The translations under genes and the position numbers were made by a program. Positions 1 through 31,600 of a stretch of 64,000 nt of DNA are shown one piece after another. The notes beneath the pieces were generated by a model. That model searched no databases, was not told the DNA's origin, and saw only the letters and a list, made by a program, of their open reading frames with translations. Position 1 is the stretch's first letter, and every line of letters begins with the position of its first letter. The stretch comes from Nematostella vectensis (taxonomy: Eukaryota > Cnidaria > Anthozoa > Actiniaria > Edwardsiidae), in the NCBI RefSeq assembly GCF_932526225.1, contig NC_064036.1, positions 16,452,953 through 16,516,952 of the forward strand, read 5' to 3'.

Positions 1-160
1 ATTTATTTATTTATTTATGCATGTATGCATGTATGGATGAGTGTCTGCGTGTGTGCGTGTGTGTGTGTTTATTTATTTATTTATTTATGCATTTATGCAT
101 TTATTCATTCATTTATGTATTTATGCATTTATTAATTCATTCATTCAATCATTTCTTTCT
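1..160. repeat. ATTT/ATGC simple repeat
   Basis: Degenerate tetranucleotide repeat built from attt, atgc and attc units, with a short gt-rich stretch near 50-70. It lies in the intron after the last visible ARHGAP39 exon. I see no exon between 1 and 359. Confidence 0.8.
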
Positions 161-335
161 ACCTTTTTTTGTTTTGCTTTGTTTTAACAACAAATAAATA
201 ATATAACGAAAAAAAAATACAGGACACAGCAGAGCCAATTACAGTGTATATGAATTCGAGAAATGGCGTTATGCTTTTCTTTAAGGGGCAAAGCTGTCAG
301 GAGCAACCTTTTTTTAGCACAACAGTTTATTGCTA

Positions 336-20153
<19,818 letters not shown>

Positions 20154-23100
20154 TTAGCACTGTCCAACACAACCAAAGGTACCCGATTTAGGCATGGCTT
20201 GGTGAAGCTTGTTCCACATATCCTGGGTCTGTACGTTAGCCCTCATGAGTCCACTATAGTCCAGAAGGTCAGCATTCCATATGGCAACCCCCTTAAGATC
20301 AAGCATGTTAGCAATGCGGTACTTAAAGGTCAAGCTTGAAGGGTCGTCATACCAAACTTGATGTGGGTTACCAACATGGTCAGAATACCAGAAATATGGT
20401 GAAAGTGACTTGAGACTCCACTTGCGCCCAGTATCAGTGCGAGTCATTAGCAGGTCGTTAACTGTTGCATAAGGAATTTGTGTTCCTGCGGCATCGCTGC
20501 AGTTGACCCCTCGGAATGGCACTTTCTTGATGAAGCAGATGTCATTCTTTTCATCGATTTCTTCACAGGGGTAGTCATAGCCATACCAGGGTAGTCCAAG
20601 TACCAGCTTGTTGCTGGAAATGTTGAGTTTGAGGTACTGTTGGACACCTGTGTACACCAAAAATTCAGTAAATTTATGCAGTGGCCACCTTAGTACCAAG
20701 GTGGATCCAACCCCCTCACACCCACTCCTCCCCCCCACCCCCTCCAACCCCTCCCCGTTTTGGGCGAAGAAATGTTAGAAGCTAAATAACAAAAAATTTC
20801 ACCCCTCCATATATTTTATATAATAGTGTATAATATGCTAGATTCGCCTCTGTCATGAACATCAGAAGTAAATCAATACTTTCTCTTTCTATAAAGAGAT
20901 ACAAGTAAATTTACCTTCTAGTGTTTGGGAGTAAGGGGAGTTTGCTTTAGCAATACATGGTCCTTCTTTTATTTGGCTTTGCTGGTCATAGGCCATAATG
21001 ACCATAAAGTCAACAATGTCGACAATGGCCTTCAGGTCATAACAGCGGCCATCAATACAATCTGGTGACCAGGCAGCATCAAAAGAGATCTAGGAATATA
21101 AACATAAAAATCAATGAATTTCTTTTTGGCGGCTGGAGAGGGGCAGAGGAGGGAGTGCTCGACAACTCACTGTATTTAACATATGCTTGAGCCAGCCCTT
21201 AGGGGTTCCGTACAGGACCCGAAACGATCCCCAAAAGTTCCCCAACTGATCCCGGGACCCGAAACGATCCCCAAGAGTCCCTAGAATGAACCCCAAGGAA
21301 TTGCAGTAATGGACAACAAAAGGAATGTGTAAGGATTGGCTTTCAGTTTTAAAAACATATGAAACATTTAGCTTTAATTGTGTTATTAAAAGGAAATTTA
21401 CATTAACTAAAACTATAGTATTAAGATTTTAATATACGACTGCGGGGGAAATACAGTGGTTGAGTCAGAAATTGGGGTCAACTCACAATTCCTGTGATAG
21501 TAGTTTGAAGAACCTGGCGTGGATACATCATTTTTACATAACAAGCCATAAAAGAAAGGATAGGACATGCTGCTTTTCATAGGAAGGTTATTTTATTGCA
21601 TGTTTGTATTTGGTGAATAAAAGACCTATCATATCATGAGATCATGCCGGGATGTACGCACGACTACATGAGAAAAATTCAAAACTCACGTAATATTGCT
21701 TTCAACAAAAGCCACATCCTCTTAATATTTTGCATTGGTATTAGAAGGGTTGTTCGAGTGTATTACTCAGTGTGCTTTTGTCATTCCATCTTCTCGGCCA
21801 AACCGGCTGCCTAAATATAATGTGTCGGTAAATATTAGCTTGTGTAAACAAGGATTTCGTGGTGAAATACGTGTTTGGTTGTCAAATGAATATTAATTTT
21901 TAGGGGTGATGTTTATCGGAAATGAGATTTATAGTGTCAGAGTCATGTGTTGGAACCGCAAAATGTTGATTGAAGGTCAAAAGTTTGGTTGATCTGAGCA
22001 AAGCTGTGCTATGTTTATGCTGTATTCCTTTCAGAAGCAATTTAAAGTTGTGTATTTGTTTTGGACTCTGTTTATGGGTTTAACACCGCGCAATGTAATA
22101 AATAGAAGTATGGTATTGGAATTTAATATTTTAAAGTCACGTTGTTTAGAAATTGAGTCGATGTTAACCCTTTATTCAGGGCTTTTGGAATTACGCGCTT
22201 GTGCGGAAGCGCGTAATTTGGCTTTTCCGCGTAATCCGCGTAATCCACAAATTTCCGCGTAATCCCGCGTAATTTGGCTATATTCTGAAAGACAAAACAT
22301 TTAATTGCACAGCTGATGTGTACTTTTAGGGTTCTTACCTCTATTTCTCGTAAAAAAAAGAGAGATATTCTTCGTAAGAGTGCGATATTTCGAACTGAAT
22401 TTCGAAAACAAATAAAATGACTAGGCGTTCTTTGCTAAATCGCAAAGGCCTAGGACTAATAACAAAATAGCTTTTTTAATTGGCTGGTGGCTAGGAGCCA
22501 ATGAAAACTCGCCTAAGATATTTTCACGCAAAAAATTAACCTTTTCAAGTTATTTCGTGCTATCCTTCGGTACAAAATGTAGTTTGGGCGTAACAGTTGA
22601 TATTCCGTGTAATTTAGCACGTAATTTATTAAAGAATCACGCAAAATTTTGATTTTTAAAGAAAAGTATATTGCAAAATCCCGCGTAATTTAGCGCGTAA
22701 TGATTGATTTTCCGCGTAATTTAGCAAAGAATCCAGCGTAATTTTGAGTTTTTTTCCGCGTAATTCCAGAAGCCCTGTTTATTATGCTTCAAGAATTGCA
22801 AATATTTCTTCTGCTTTCCCTTTGTCCATTAACGCAATTCCTTGGAGTTCATTTTGGGGACTTCTCATATCGTTTCAGGTCCCAGGATCATTTAGGGCAC
22901 TTTTGGGTAACATTTCGGGTCCTGGGATCCTTTCGGGTACTGGGATCATTTCGGGTCCTGTACAGGTCTCAATAAAAGTAGATAGGGGGTGAATGCCCTA
23001 TCTTTTAGGGTATAAAAATTCTACTAACTGCTATCTCTAAGGGGTTTCACTTCTGCTATCCCTTATTGGGTCCCAACCTAGTGGATCATCACATCCTAAT

Positions 23101-24730
23101 AACAATTGGACATGAATCGAAAAGAGGTGTGCTTGATGGTGGCGTCTTAAGGACTGCAATTCGGGAAAACTGAAAATATGTTTGTTTTAGTGGTAAGGGT
23201 TAGAAATTGCTTGTAATTCATCTAAAGGGCTATCTTTTAGGGTTAAGAATTGCTGTTGACAACACTTGAAGTGCTAACCCTTAAGAGTAGCAGTATATTC
23301 CTTAGTGCTATCCCTTCTTATAGGAGTCCCCCACCTGGGAGCCATCCATCTCACCTATCTATCTACCTCAATGGAACTGGTATAATTGTTGAATATCATA
23401 GGTGGAAATCATAATGTATAAAACAGCTTTAACAACTAGTCTTACTTGAGTGTGTTTAAATTCCTTGCGAAATGCCTTGGCAACATTGTTCACCAGTTTG
23501 GTTAACAGTGTTACTTCCTTGGAACCCTTTTCAATAGGTCCTTCAATGTCAATGTTAATACCATCAGCAAAGTTTTCCTTGGCTTCCGTTGTCTTGTTTT
23601 TAATCCAGTCCTTTCTGACCTGGCTATTGCTCAGCTTTTCCACAGGAAAACCAGAGACAAGCACAACTCTAACACCCTGACATCACATAGAACATAAATA
23701 TAGGGTCAGCCAGCGAATGAAATTATAAAGAAAATTATATGTTATTGTTAAAAATAATTAATCTGCCACTTATTTACAATTGCTGATATTATCCTTCCCA
23801 TGTCCCCCCAGATTTATAAAAGGTTTAGCCAAATTGCAGGGGGGTGACCCCCCAACAAACTATAAGTACTACTTTGAGATTGAGGAAAATATACTAATTA
23901 ACAAGATCTATCTATTTGATAATAGACAGCCTTAAAATTACTGCAGTATATATTTAACTGTTGTTTATGACCACAGATTGTTTACATTTTGATTTCTGGT
24001 GGAAGGGACAGATTTTGTAAACAACTTGTAAAACACCAGTGATAAACGGAGAATTTTCATTTCCAGAACAGAAAACACAAAAATGATGCTAAACCATACG
24101 AAATTTCTTTTGGGTCACTAAAAAAAACATTAAATCGACAAAAAATAACGAAAGCTATCCTGCTCTTGAATTCATACAAATAAAACCATCTAAATTAAAC
24201 CATATAACCATATAAATTAAAGCATCAATTTAATTATTTATAAATGACAACTTGCCAAAACTTTGTACTTCTAACCAACCGAAAATATGAAGGTTTTAAT
24301 CAGATTTGATATATACAATATCTATTTTTTATACGTTCTACGTTTTCAAAGTAAAACTCAAAAGTATTTTCGGGTTGATCACAAATCCAACTTCAACAAC
24401 ACTGCAGTATCTCTTCCTCACCATTTACCAATTACACTAAAAGGACGTCGAGATATCTACCTTTGAGTGAGCTGTACAGAATAGCTCGTCATCCCACTCT
24501 CTGAACATCCCAATAGTTGTTATTTTACTCCAGTTGTATCCGGGAGCATTGAAATCCGTCTTCCGCCATACATTAGGAGTCGTCGTCCATACTAGGCACT
24601 CTTTGCCCGGTGGCCTAGTTATAGGCTCGCATAACGACTCTTCTTTACATGGACACTTTCTGCAAAGAGTTAGCGAGATGGCAAAAGAGAATACACAGAT
24701 GACAGCCAGCCAGCGTTTGAAGAAAGCCAT
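20154..24730 (-). CDS. ctbs: Di-N-acetylchitobiase (lysosomal chitobiase, GH18)
   Basis: Four exons with GT/AG borders and consistent phase: 24461-24730, 23446-23676, 20915-21089 and 20154-20647, about 389 aa, the usual CTBS length. CTBS is a lysosomal glycosidase that splits the reducing-end N-acetylglucosamine of the chitobiose core during Asn-linked glycoprotein breakdown. Residues 1-22 form a signal peptide (FFKRWLAVICVFSFAISLTLC), followed by the Cys-rich CPCKEESLCEPI seen in CTBS. Exon 2 carries the GH18 catalytic motif DGINIDIE. Exon 3 has AAWSPDCIDGRCYD and VIMAYDQQSQI. Exon 4 has LPWYGYDYPCEE and VPFRGVNCSDAAG. No inactivating change is visible. A 601-bp TIR element and a short repeat sit in introns. 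Its first exon is duplicated near 48651. Confidence 0.95.
21195..21300 (-). repeat. Short 'gacccgaaacgatcccc' repeat, inverted relative to 22850-22975
   Basis: Two direct copies of gacccgaaacgatcccca lie here. The reverse-complement form (gggatcatttcgggtcctgt and variants) is repeated three to four times at about 22880-22975. Both are in CTBS introns, so the pre-mRNA could pair across about 1.6 kb. The origin is not identified. Confidence 0.6.
22177..22777. mobile_element. Non-autonomous TIR transposon, 601 bp, with tttatt target duplication
   Basis: Terminal inverted repeats cagggcttttggaattacgc (from 22177) and gcgtaattccagaagccctg (to 22777) are flanked on both sides by tttatt (22171-22176 and 22778-22783). 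The interior holds more than ten copies of the short string gcgtaat, many as ccgcgtaat. The CAGGGC ends suggest hAT relatedness, but the visible duplication is 6 bp rather than 8. It lies in CTBS intron 2, with no coding content. Confidence 0.82.
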
Positions 24731-25699
24731 CCTATTCGACTCGCGATCAAAAGATCGATTTCTAGAACGAAGCAGTGTTTTCTGCAGTTTGGGGCCTGGG
24801 AATACTTATGATGACGTCAAACACTGAAATCATCACGAGGGCATGAAAGATAGCGAAAGGGGTCAGAGTATCAATCTTATAGTTAGTAAATAAACCCCTT
24901 CTGGCGGCTGTTCATTTTTCGTCCCATTCCTCATCCTTGGACATTATCCGGCTATATATCCCAGCAGCCAGAAGGGGTTTATTTACCAGATAACTGCCTA
25001 ACAAGTTACGATTTCAGTGTGCGTAAAGATGTGACTTTGACGTGGGTCTGAACACTTGCGGTTGGTGTGATAAAGGATAAAGAAAGTAACGTTATAAAAA
25101 AAAAAAATAAAAAAACAAGCTTATCATCTTGTAGAGCACATAGGACACAGGCTTTAAAAAAAGACCACATCACAAAATAATTTACCTCCCATTTATTCAT
25201 TCCATAGCAGCCCTGTATTTCAACAAAACTACAAAATCTCTTTTTCAAATACCCTCTATTTGCAAATATTTCGGCTATAAAATTGATTTGCTTGAAGTGC
25301 AATTCTTGTTAATATTTACAGAATATTGACATTAAATTTCGTGTAATTACAAATAAATATCTAAATAGCAATAAATAGTGAAAATATATTACATAATCAA
25401 CAGTTTTTTACTTCCTAACTTTAGTGAATCAAACTTAGTGAATTGACTAAATTGTGAAACTCTAGTGGATTGACTAAATCCATCTAATACTCTCTCCTTC
25501 GTTCTGATCATGGTCAGTCAATTGTCAACATAATATTATTCGTTATAAGAGGATTAGACACAAGTCATTTGGAATCCATTATTCGACTTATTCGACTTTC
25601 TGGAAAAAGATGTATCGAATTGTATCAAAAGTGTAACAAATTGTTCATTTTTGTTAGGACCTAGCACGGAGGTCACAGATTTTTATTATCTCCCATATA

Positions 25700-25893
25700 T
25701 CAAACGTTGCTCTCCTTCATGTTAGTCAAGCCCTCGGTGATTTCGGCCAGCGACTTATCCCCACTCAGCGCAGGATCGTCAGCTAAAGTCTTGGCAAGGC
25801 ATTTCGTCACGGCTTCCATCTGCTTCATCACGAGGTGCATGGTACGTTCAGTGGTGTCCAGCCTCTTTTGCAGCTCACCGATGTGTTTTTCAG
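25700..25893 (-). pseudogene. Orphan copy of the BIR-gene last exon
   Basis: 194 nt with an intact acceptor and stop, encoding AEKHIGELQKRLDTTERT and the rest of the coiled-coil tail found at 55672-55865. No BIR or membrane exon lies upstream on this side, so I read it as a duplicated gene fragment. It could still be spliced into an upstream transcript, because its acceptor and phase are preserved. Confidence 0.8.
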
Positions 25894-25914
25894 CTAAAAA
25901 AAAAACATTGTAAA

Positions 25915-26474
25915 TTGTGTTATAGTTTAGTTTATTGGCTTTGTCACACAAAAGTACTACGGTTTACAATAGGAAATAAACAAAATAAAGAAAATAAGAA
26001 AAAATGTGACGGGAGAAGAAAACAGGGCGTAAGCCCCAATCGAAATTCTTTCCCAACAAATTACAAACAATAAAAATTCTAAAACGAAAATAAAAATTGA
26101 ATTACATAAATTTAAGCTCTATGAAATTATGGGGGTTGTAAAAGCAAGTTTCTCTAAACAGTGAGTTTTCAGCTGATTTCTGAAAGACGAAAGCGTAGTG
26201 CAAGATTTCATAAGTGAAGGAAGACTATTTCAAAGTTTGACAGTTCTAGGGAAATACGAATTCCTGTAATGATTTTGGTTGTGAGTGGAAAAAAGAAGGT
26301 AATTGTTAGGATGGTAATTTCGATTATTGTAACGGGACGTGGCTGGAGAAAGAAGGCTAGCTAAACTAATGCTCACATCAGCATTTTTTATTTTAAATAA
26401 CAGAACTTGATCGGTTATGTCTCGATATTCAAAATCTTAAAAGAGTTTTCAGCCTTTCTGTGTATGAAACATCG
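25915..26474 (-). mobile_element. LINE 3' fragment (copy A)
   Basis: Same LINE 3' end as at 55885-56960. It has a minus-strand 3' tail with AATAAAC and taaac repeats, and the decayed end of a reverse-transcriptase ORF (YFPRTVKLWNSLP-like pattern, best read in copy B). It is cut at 26474 by the duplication boundary and a MITE. Confidence 0.7.
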
Positions 26475-26475
26475 C

Positions 26476-26708
26476 ATATACACCTATTTCACAAAAAGTG
26501 GAAATGGTAAATGGCTTATGGGTACTTATTATTCGTAAAGTTAAAGGTGTTAAATGAAGTCCAGCAATGTCAGAGCCAAGCATTGGTAACCTTTAATGGA
26601 TGATTGTTTTGATTTATCGATATTCTTCCAGACGCATGGTTACTTTCGGTCGTAGAAGTGCCATTTGTCAATCGCCATTTGCACTGACAACCTTTATTAA
26701 ATAGAGGG
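26476..26708. mobile_element. MITE, 'TACACCTATTTCA' family, degenerate copy
   Basis: Left end atatacacctatttcacaaa. The right end reads catttgcactgacaaccttt then taaatagagg, a decayed inverted match. It is related to the element at 29636-29788. A G run of about 20 bases follows at 26706. It sits exactly at the right edge of duplication copy A. Confidence 0.65.
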
Positions 26709-27142
26709 GGGGGGGGGGGGGGGGAGATTCCTGGGCGGGCGGCACGTCTAAAATATACTGTTGGTATCTTCATGGTGCGGGAGTGCAGAGAATATACACA
26801 GGCTTCCCACCCTCGCCAGTGTAGGATTTCTAAGGACATTAATTCACGCAAAAAATTCTCTGTGAGTTATATATTCATGCTCTAAACGCATAAAATAAAC
26901 TTAGAGGGGATAAAAATGTATCCGTTTGTGGTGTTATTTCTTCCCTAGAACCTCAATGTTTGTCGTTATATAAAAAGTAATAAAAGTGAGAACTGCCTGA
27001 TGAGAAGCATGTCACGGATTGCAAGACACTCGAGTTATGTGTCACCGTGGAACGCAACACTTACAAAAATGGTGTTACACTAGTTTGCGTGACATTCAAA
27101 TAACTCGATCTTTAATCATTTAGCTGTGTATGCCGCCATCAT
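26709..27142. other. Non-coding, G run and AT-rich spacer
   Basis: Begins with a poly-G tract, then AT-rich sequence. I see no supported feature before the zinc-finger exon. Confidence 0.4.
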
Positions 27143-27923
27143 TTATAAATCAACACTGTTAGGTACAGTGGAGGTGTCGTTAGAACCGAGCTTAATCTGC
27201 ACCACTTCCTTACACCTTGGGTCTGTCTGAACGTGATACGTAAAGTGTGAGAACGTCCGGAACCCCAGGTTGCACTTGGAGTATACATAGTTCTTGGGGC
27301 GCTCCTCCATCTCTATCCTGGCGCCCTTGGTGTGGAGCCGCATGTGGGCACTAAGGTGACAGGAGTTCTTAAACTTTTTTCAGCAGTGCGAACAGGGATA
27401 CGGCCGCTCGTCCGTGTGAACGCGCCTGATGACGCGCCAGATGACTAGACGTCTTGAATCCCTTGTCGCAGTCCGAGCACTGAAACGGCCGATTGTCCGA
27501 GTGTGTCTTCATGTGCGAGGTCAGGTTGCTGGGATGCGTGAACCCTTTGTTACACTCACTGCAGACATACGGCCTTTCGGACGAGTGCGTCCGGATATGG
27601 TCCACTAGCGTGGCCGGCTTGGTGAATGCTTTTTCGCAGAGGTGGCACTGGTGTGGCTTATCGCCGGAGTGTGCCTGTACGTGAAAGCGTAGCCCTACCC
27701 TTCGGCTGAAGTGTCGTTGACAGATAGGGCACCTGCTACCGCTCGGTTGGTGTCTCATGATGTGTTCTGTCAGCCTGGCCGCGCTGGGTAGCTCCGCCTC
27801 GCAGAGCTGGCAGATGAAGTTCACAGGCTTCTGTTCAGGTTGTACCATGTGTATCTTTGGGATGTTGGGGATTACTACCATTGGTTCATCTCTGCCCATG
27901 ACCTCTCGGTCGTACGTAGAATG
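27143..27923 (-). pseudogene. C2H2 zinc-finger exon with frameshift and stop
   Basis: A 3' exon beginning at a good acceptor (tttgtag, exon start 27923, phase 0), encoding a tandem C2H2 array: CQLC..H, CPIC, CHLC, CSEC and CSDC fingers with H/C linkers such as HSGDKPHQC and HSSERPYVC. Near 27430 an extra base shifts the frame. The displaced frame then shows a normal linker and finger (HTDERPYPCSHC) but meets TGA at 27382-27380 and continues as a recognisable finger to 27143. The open reading frame as it stands ends at 27369. C2H2 arrays usually bind DNA. The array is either a decaying gene or carries sequencing errors. It may be an alternative last exon of the gene starting near 35042. Confidence 0.75.
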
Positions 27924-28691
27924 CTACAAAGAAAAAACTTATCAGAAACATGCGAAACTCAAGGCAAAAAGCGACAAGTTAAGCTTAACCTTGATATTAA
28001 AAAGTGATTGTCAGAACGAAATTTTCATATCTCCAGAAATAGAAGAGGATGGTTCGACTTATTAAACTCATAAAATGCTCCAGCCTTCCTTCCGCTTGTG
28101 TGCGGCCTCGTTATAATGTAGTAGACCACCCTACCCCCTCCCCTGTAGGTATTATATTGTAACGGTCAATTTATAGGCAAAATTTGGGTCTATATAACTC
28201 ATCACTGGCATTGCTTTGTGTTTCTATTGCTTTGACTGCTTGTACGTTTGTCAAATACTATAATGTATGGTACAGGATATGGAATTAGGATAAATGAATA
28301 AAAGTAAAAATGGAGGATGGGTGGATTGAGTAGAAACTAGGTTCTAGGCATTCGGTTCTTATAGCAGAGAAATCCTGACGCGGTTTTGTCGCCATCACGA
28401 TGCATATGGGGGGAAGGTTGCGTGAAGGGAGGCGAAGGGGGGGGGGGGAGTCTCCCCCGGGGCAAACGACCTTTAAGGGTTTCCCCTGGGTTCAGCCTGG
28501 GTACTAGGGTACTAGGTCGGAAATAAGATAAAAATACTACACTAAGAAGTCGAATACGAATTTTATTTGATAGAAATAAGTAAGTTATCAAAAAATATAT
28601 TTATGAAACAATATTTACATTCTAAATTACAATTTAGAATTTAATTTTAAGTAGCGCTATAAAACACACAAAAGACGTTCTAAACAAAACA
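27924..28691. other. Spacer between zinc-finger exons
   Basis: No gene seen. Contains a 12-base G run near 28438 and candidate minus-strand polyadenylation sequence near 28560-28600 for the exon at 28692-28988. Confidence 0.4.
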
Positions 28692-31600
28692 TTAGGTGAT
28701 ATTGGAGTGATAAGACTCTTTGTGTCTTCGTAAATTTCTATTCTCTGAAAATTTCTTCCCACATTCACTGCACTTAAGATTGTCTGTGTGCTCCCTATTT
28801 ATGTGTCTCTTCAATTTCTTCTCATGGTTAAATATCTCATAACAATATGTGCAAACACACTCATGGCAACCCTTCAGATGGTGTCTAAAGTCTTTTCCCC
28901 TCGTAAATTCTGTCCCACATTTTGGGCACCTATTCTTGGTAACGCGACCCGGGCCTGGTTTGGAGCTTGGACCCTGGCATTCCATGTACTGTAGAGAAAT
29001 CATTTAAAAACCTTGTAAACGAAAAACCGGATGGAGCTTGGCTGGTGCGTTGTTTGATAAAATGCTTTTCAAATGCGCAAAACTTAATAATATTGCCTGC
29101 TCTTACAATGAAATCAACCATTGGCAACGATCTTTTGAAAATGCGCCAGGATTTACATTCAGGAAAAGCGAACAAACGAGAACTTCTTCCTCTCATAACC
29201 TGAGGGATCCCTTATAGACATTACAAAGAGGGGTTAGCCAAGCGGAAGAAAATTTTCTTTCTCCGAAAATCAATTTTCTGGGCACTTGCATGATGAAGGT
29301 GATTTCAGGGTTTTTTAATGACCTTTGATCTTTCAGATAAATAAAATATTGTGCTTTGAACGCCTAACATGGAGAGGATGGAAATTGATTGAAAATAGCA
29401 CATTTACTGTAGGTTTCAGAACAGGCTGTACCTTTATCAAACCTTAATATTGCATAAATAAACGAACTAGATCCTTTGTCTGAAATTTCTTTTTCTGATA
29501 ATTGGTATATAATTGGTATATTTCACACTTGGGTGAAGTAGTAGGAAGATTTAACATTGTTTTGTTACACACATTTTCATATTTTATAGATCTTTCTAAG
29601 AACATGCGTGAAAGTGCCCCTTCAAAGGGTTTAGCTATACACCTATTTCAATAAACGTTGTCAGGGCAAATGGCAATTGGCAAATGGCAGTTCAAAAGTA
29701 AACACCTTTAATTTTACAAATAATCAGTACTCATAAGCTATTTTCCATTTGCCATTTGCACTGACAACCTTTTGTGAAATAGGTATATATAGTACAAATG
29801 AAGCAGATCTCAAATATTATATAACAATTTGAAGGCATTGCCGTAAACGTAGGTGCACATCGGATAGATTAGATATGTCAGAGATTTTAATAGAATATGA
29901 GAAGTTCCTTAATCTAAGAAATCTATCCTTAATTTTCTCCCTAAATATATAGAGTTATTACGTGTTATTCATAACAACAGCTATATTCTCATTGTAGTTA
30001 TGCAGGCATGTTATAAGCCTCTCAGTCGTGCTGTATCTAGGAGAGAAAGGGTCGTGCTGTAGCTAGGAGAGAAAGGGTCGTGCTGTATCTAGGAGAGAAA
30101 GGGTTGTGCTGTATCTAGGAGGGAAAGGGTTGTGCTGTAGCTAGGAGAGAAAGGGTCGTGCTGTAGCTAGGAGAGAAAGGGTCGTGCTGTATCTAGGAGA
30201 GAAAGGGTTGTGCTGTATCTAGGAGGGAAAGGGTTGTGCTTTAGCTAGGAGAGAAAGGGTGGTGCTGTAGCTAGGAGAGAAAGGGTCGTGCTGTAGCTAG
30301 GAGAGAAAGGGTCGTGCTGTAGCTAGGAGAGAAAGGGTCATGCTGTAGCTAGGAGAGAAAGGGTCGTGCTGTAGCTAGGAGAGAAAGGGTGGTGCTGTAG
30401 CTAGGAGAGAAAGGGTCGTGCTGTAGCTAGGAGAGAAAGGGTCGTGCTGTAGCTAGGAGAGAAAGGGTCGTGCTGTATCTAGGAGAGAAAGGGTCGTGCT
30501 GTAGCTAGGAGAGAAAGGGTCGTGCTGTAGCTAGGAGAGAAAGGGTCGTGCTGTAGCTAGGAGAGAAAGGGTCGTGCTGTAGCTAGGAGAGAAAGGGTTG
30601 TGCTGTAGCTAGGAGAGAAACTGTCGTGCTGTATCTAGGAGAGAAAGGGTTGTGCTGTAGCTAGGAGAGAAAGGGTCGTGCTGTAGCTAGGAGAGAAACG
30701 GTCGTGCTGTAGCTAGGAGAGAAAGGGCCGTGCTGTAGCTAGGAGAGAAAGGGTCGTGCTGTAGCTAGGAGAGAAACGGTCGTGCTGTAGCTAGGAGAGA
30801 AAGGGTTGTGCTGTAGCTAGGAGAGAAAGGGTCGTGCTGTAGCTAGGAGAGAAACGGTCGTGCTGTAGCTAGGACAGAAAGGGTTGTGCTATAGCTAGGA
30901 GAGAAGCAGTCGTGCTGTAGCTAGGAGAGAAAGGGTTGTGCTGTAGCTAGGAGAGAAAGGGTCGTGCTATAGCTAGGAGAGAAACAGTCGTGCTGTAGCT
31001 AGGAGAGAAAGGGTGGTGCTGTAGCTAGGAGAGAAAGGGTCGTGCTGTAGCTAGAAGAGAAACGGTCGTGCTGTAGCTAGGAGAGAAAGGGTCGTGCTGT
31101 AGCTAGGAGAGAAAGGGTTGTGCTATAGCTAGGAGAGAAACAGTCGTGCTGTAGCTAGGAGAGAAAGGGTCGTGCTGTAGCTAGGAGAGAAAGGGTCGTG
31201 CTGTAGCTAGGAGAGAAAGGGTCGTGCTGTAGCTAGGAGAGAAAGGGTTGTGCTGTAGCTAGGAGAGAAACTGTCGTGCTGTATCTAGGAGAGAAAGGGT
31301 TGTGCTGTAGCTAGGAGAGAAAGGGTCGTGCTGTAGCTAGGAGAGAAACGGTCGTGCTGTAGCTAGGAGAGAAAGGGCCGTGCTGTAGCTAGGAGAGAAA
31401 GGGTCGTGCTGTAGCTAGGAGAGAAACGGTCGTGCTGTAGCTAGGAGAGAAAGGGTTGTGCTGTAGCTAGGAGAGAAAGGGTCGTGCTGTAGCTAGGAGA
31501 GAAACGGTCGTGCTGTAGCTAGGAGAGAAAGGGTCGTGCTGTAGCTAGGAGAGAAAGGGTTGTGCTATAGCTAGGAGAGAAACAGTCGTGCTGTAGCTAG

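Larger units (their letters stand above)
24145..26474. repeat. Segmental duplication, copy A
   Basis: About 2.33 kb that matches 48335-48905 plus 54650-56452 at roughly 97 percent by eye. It contains CTBS exon 1 with its 5' flank, a copy of the BIR-gene last exon, and part of a LINE. The left edge is at ataacgaaagcta. The right edge is at aaacatcg, where a MITE begins. Copy A lacks 34 bp that copy B has immediately after the BIR-gene stop codon. Confidence 0.93.

Noticed and set aside
25700-25951. Independent small gene in copy A
   Set aside because: It is an exact duplicate of the last exon of the BIR gene and has an acceptor instead of a start.
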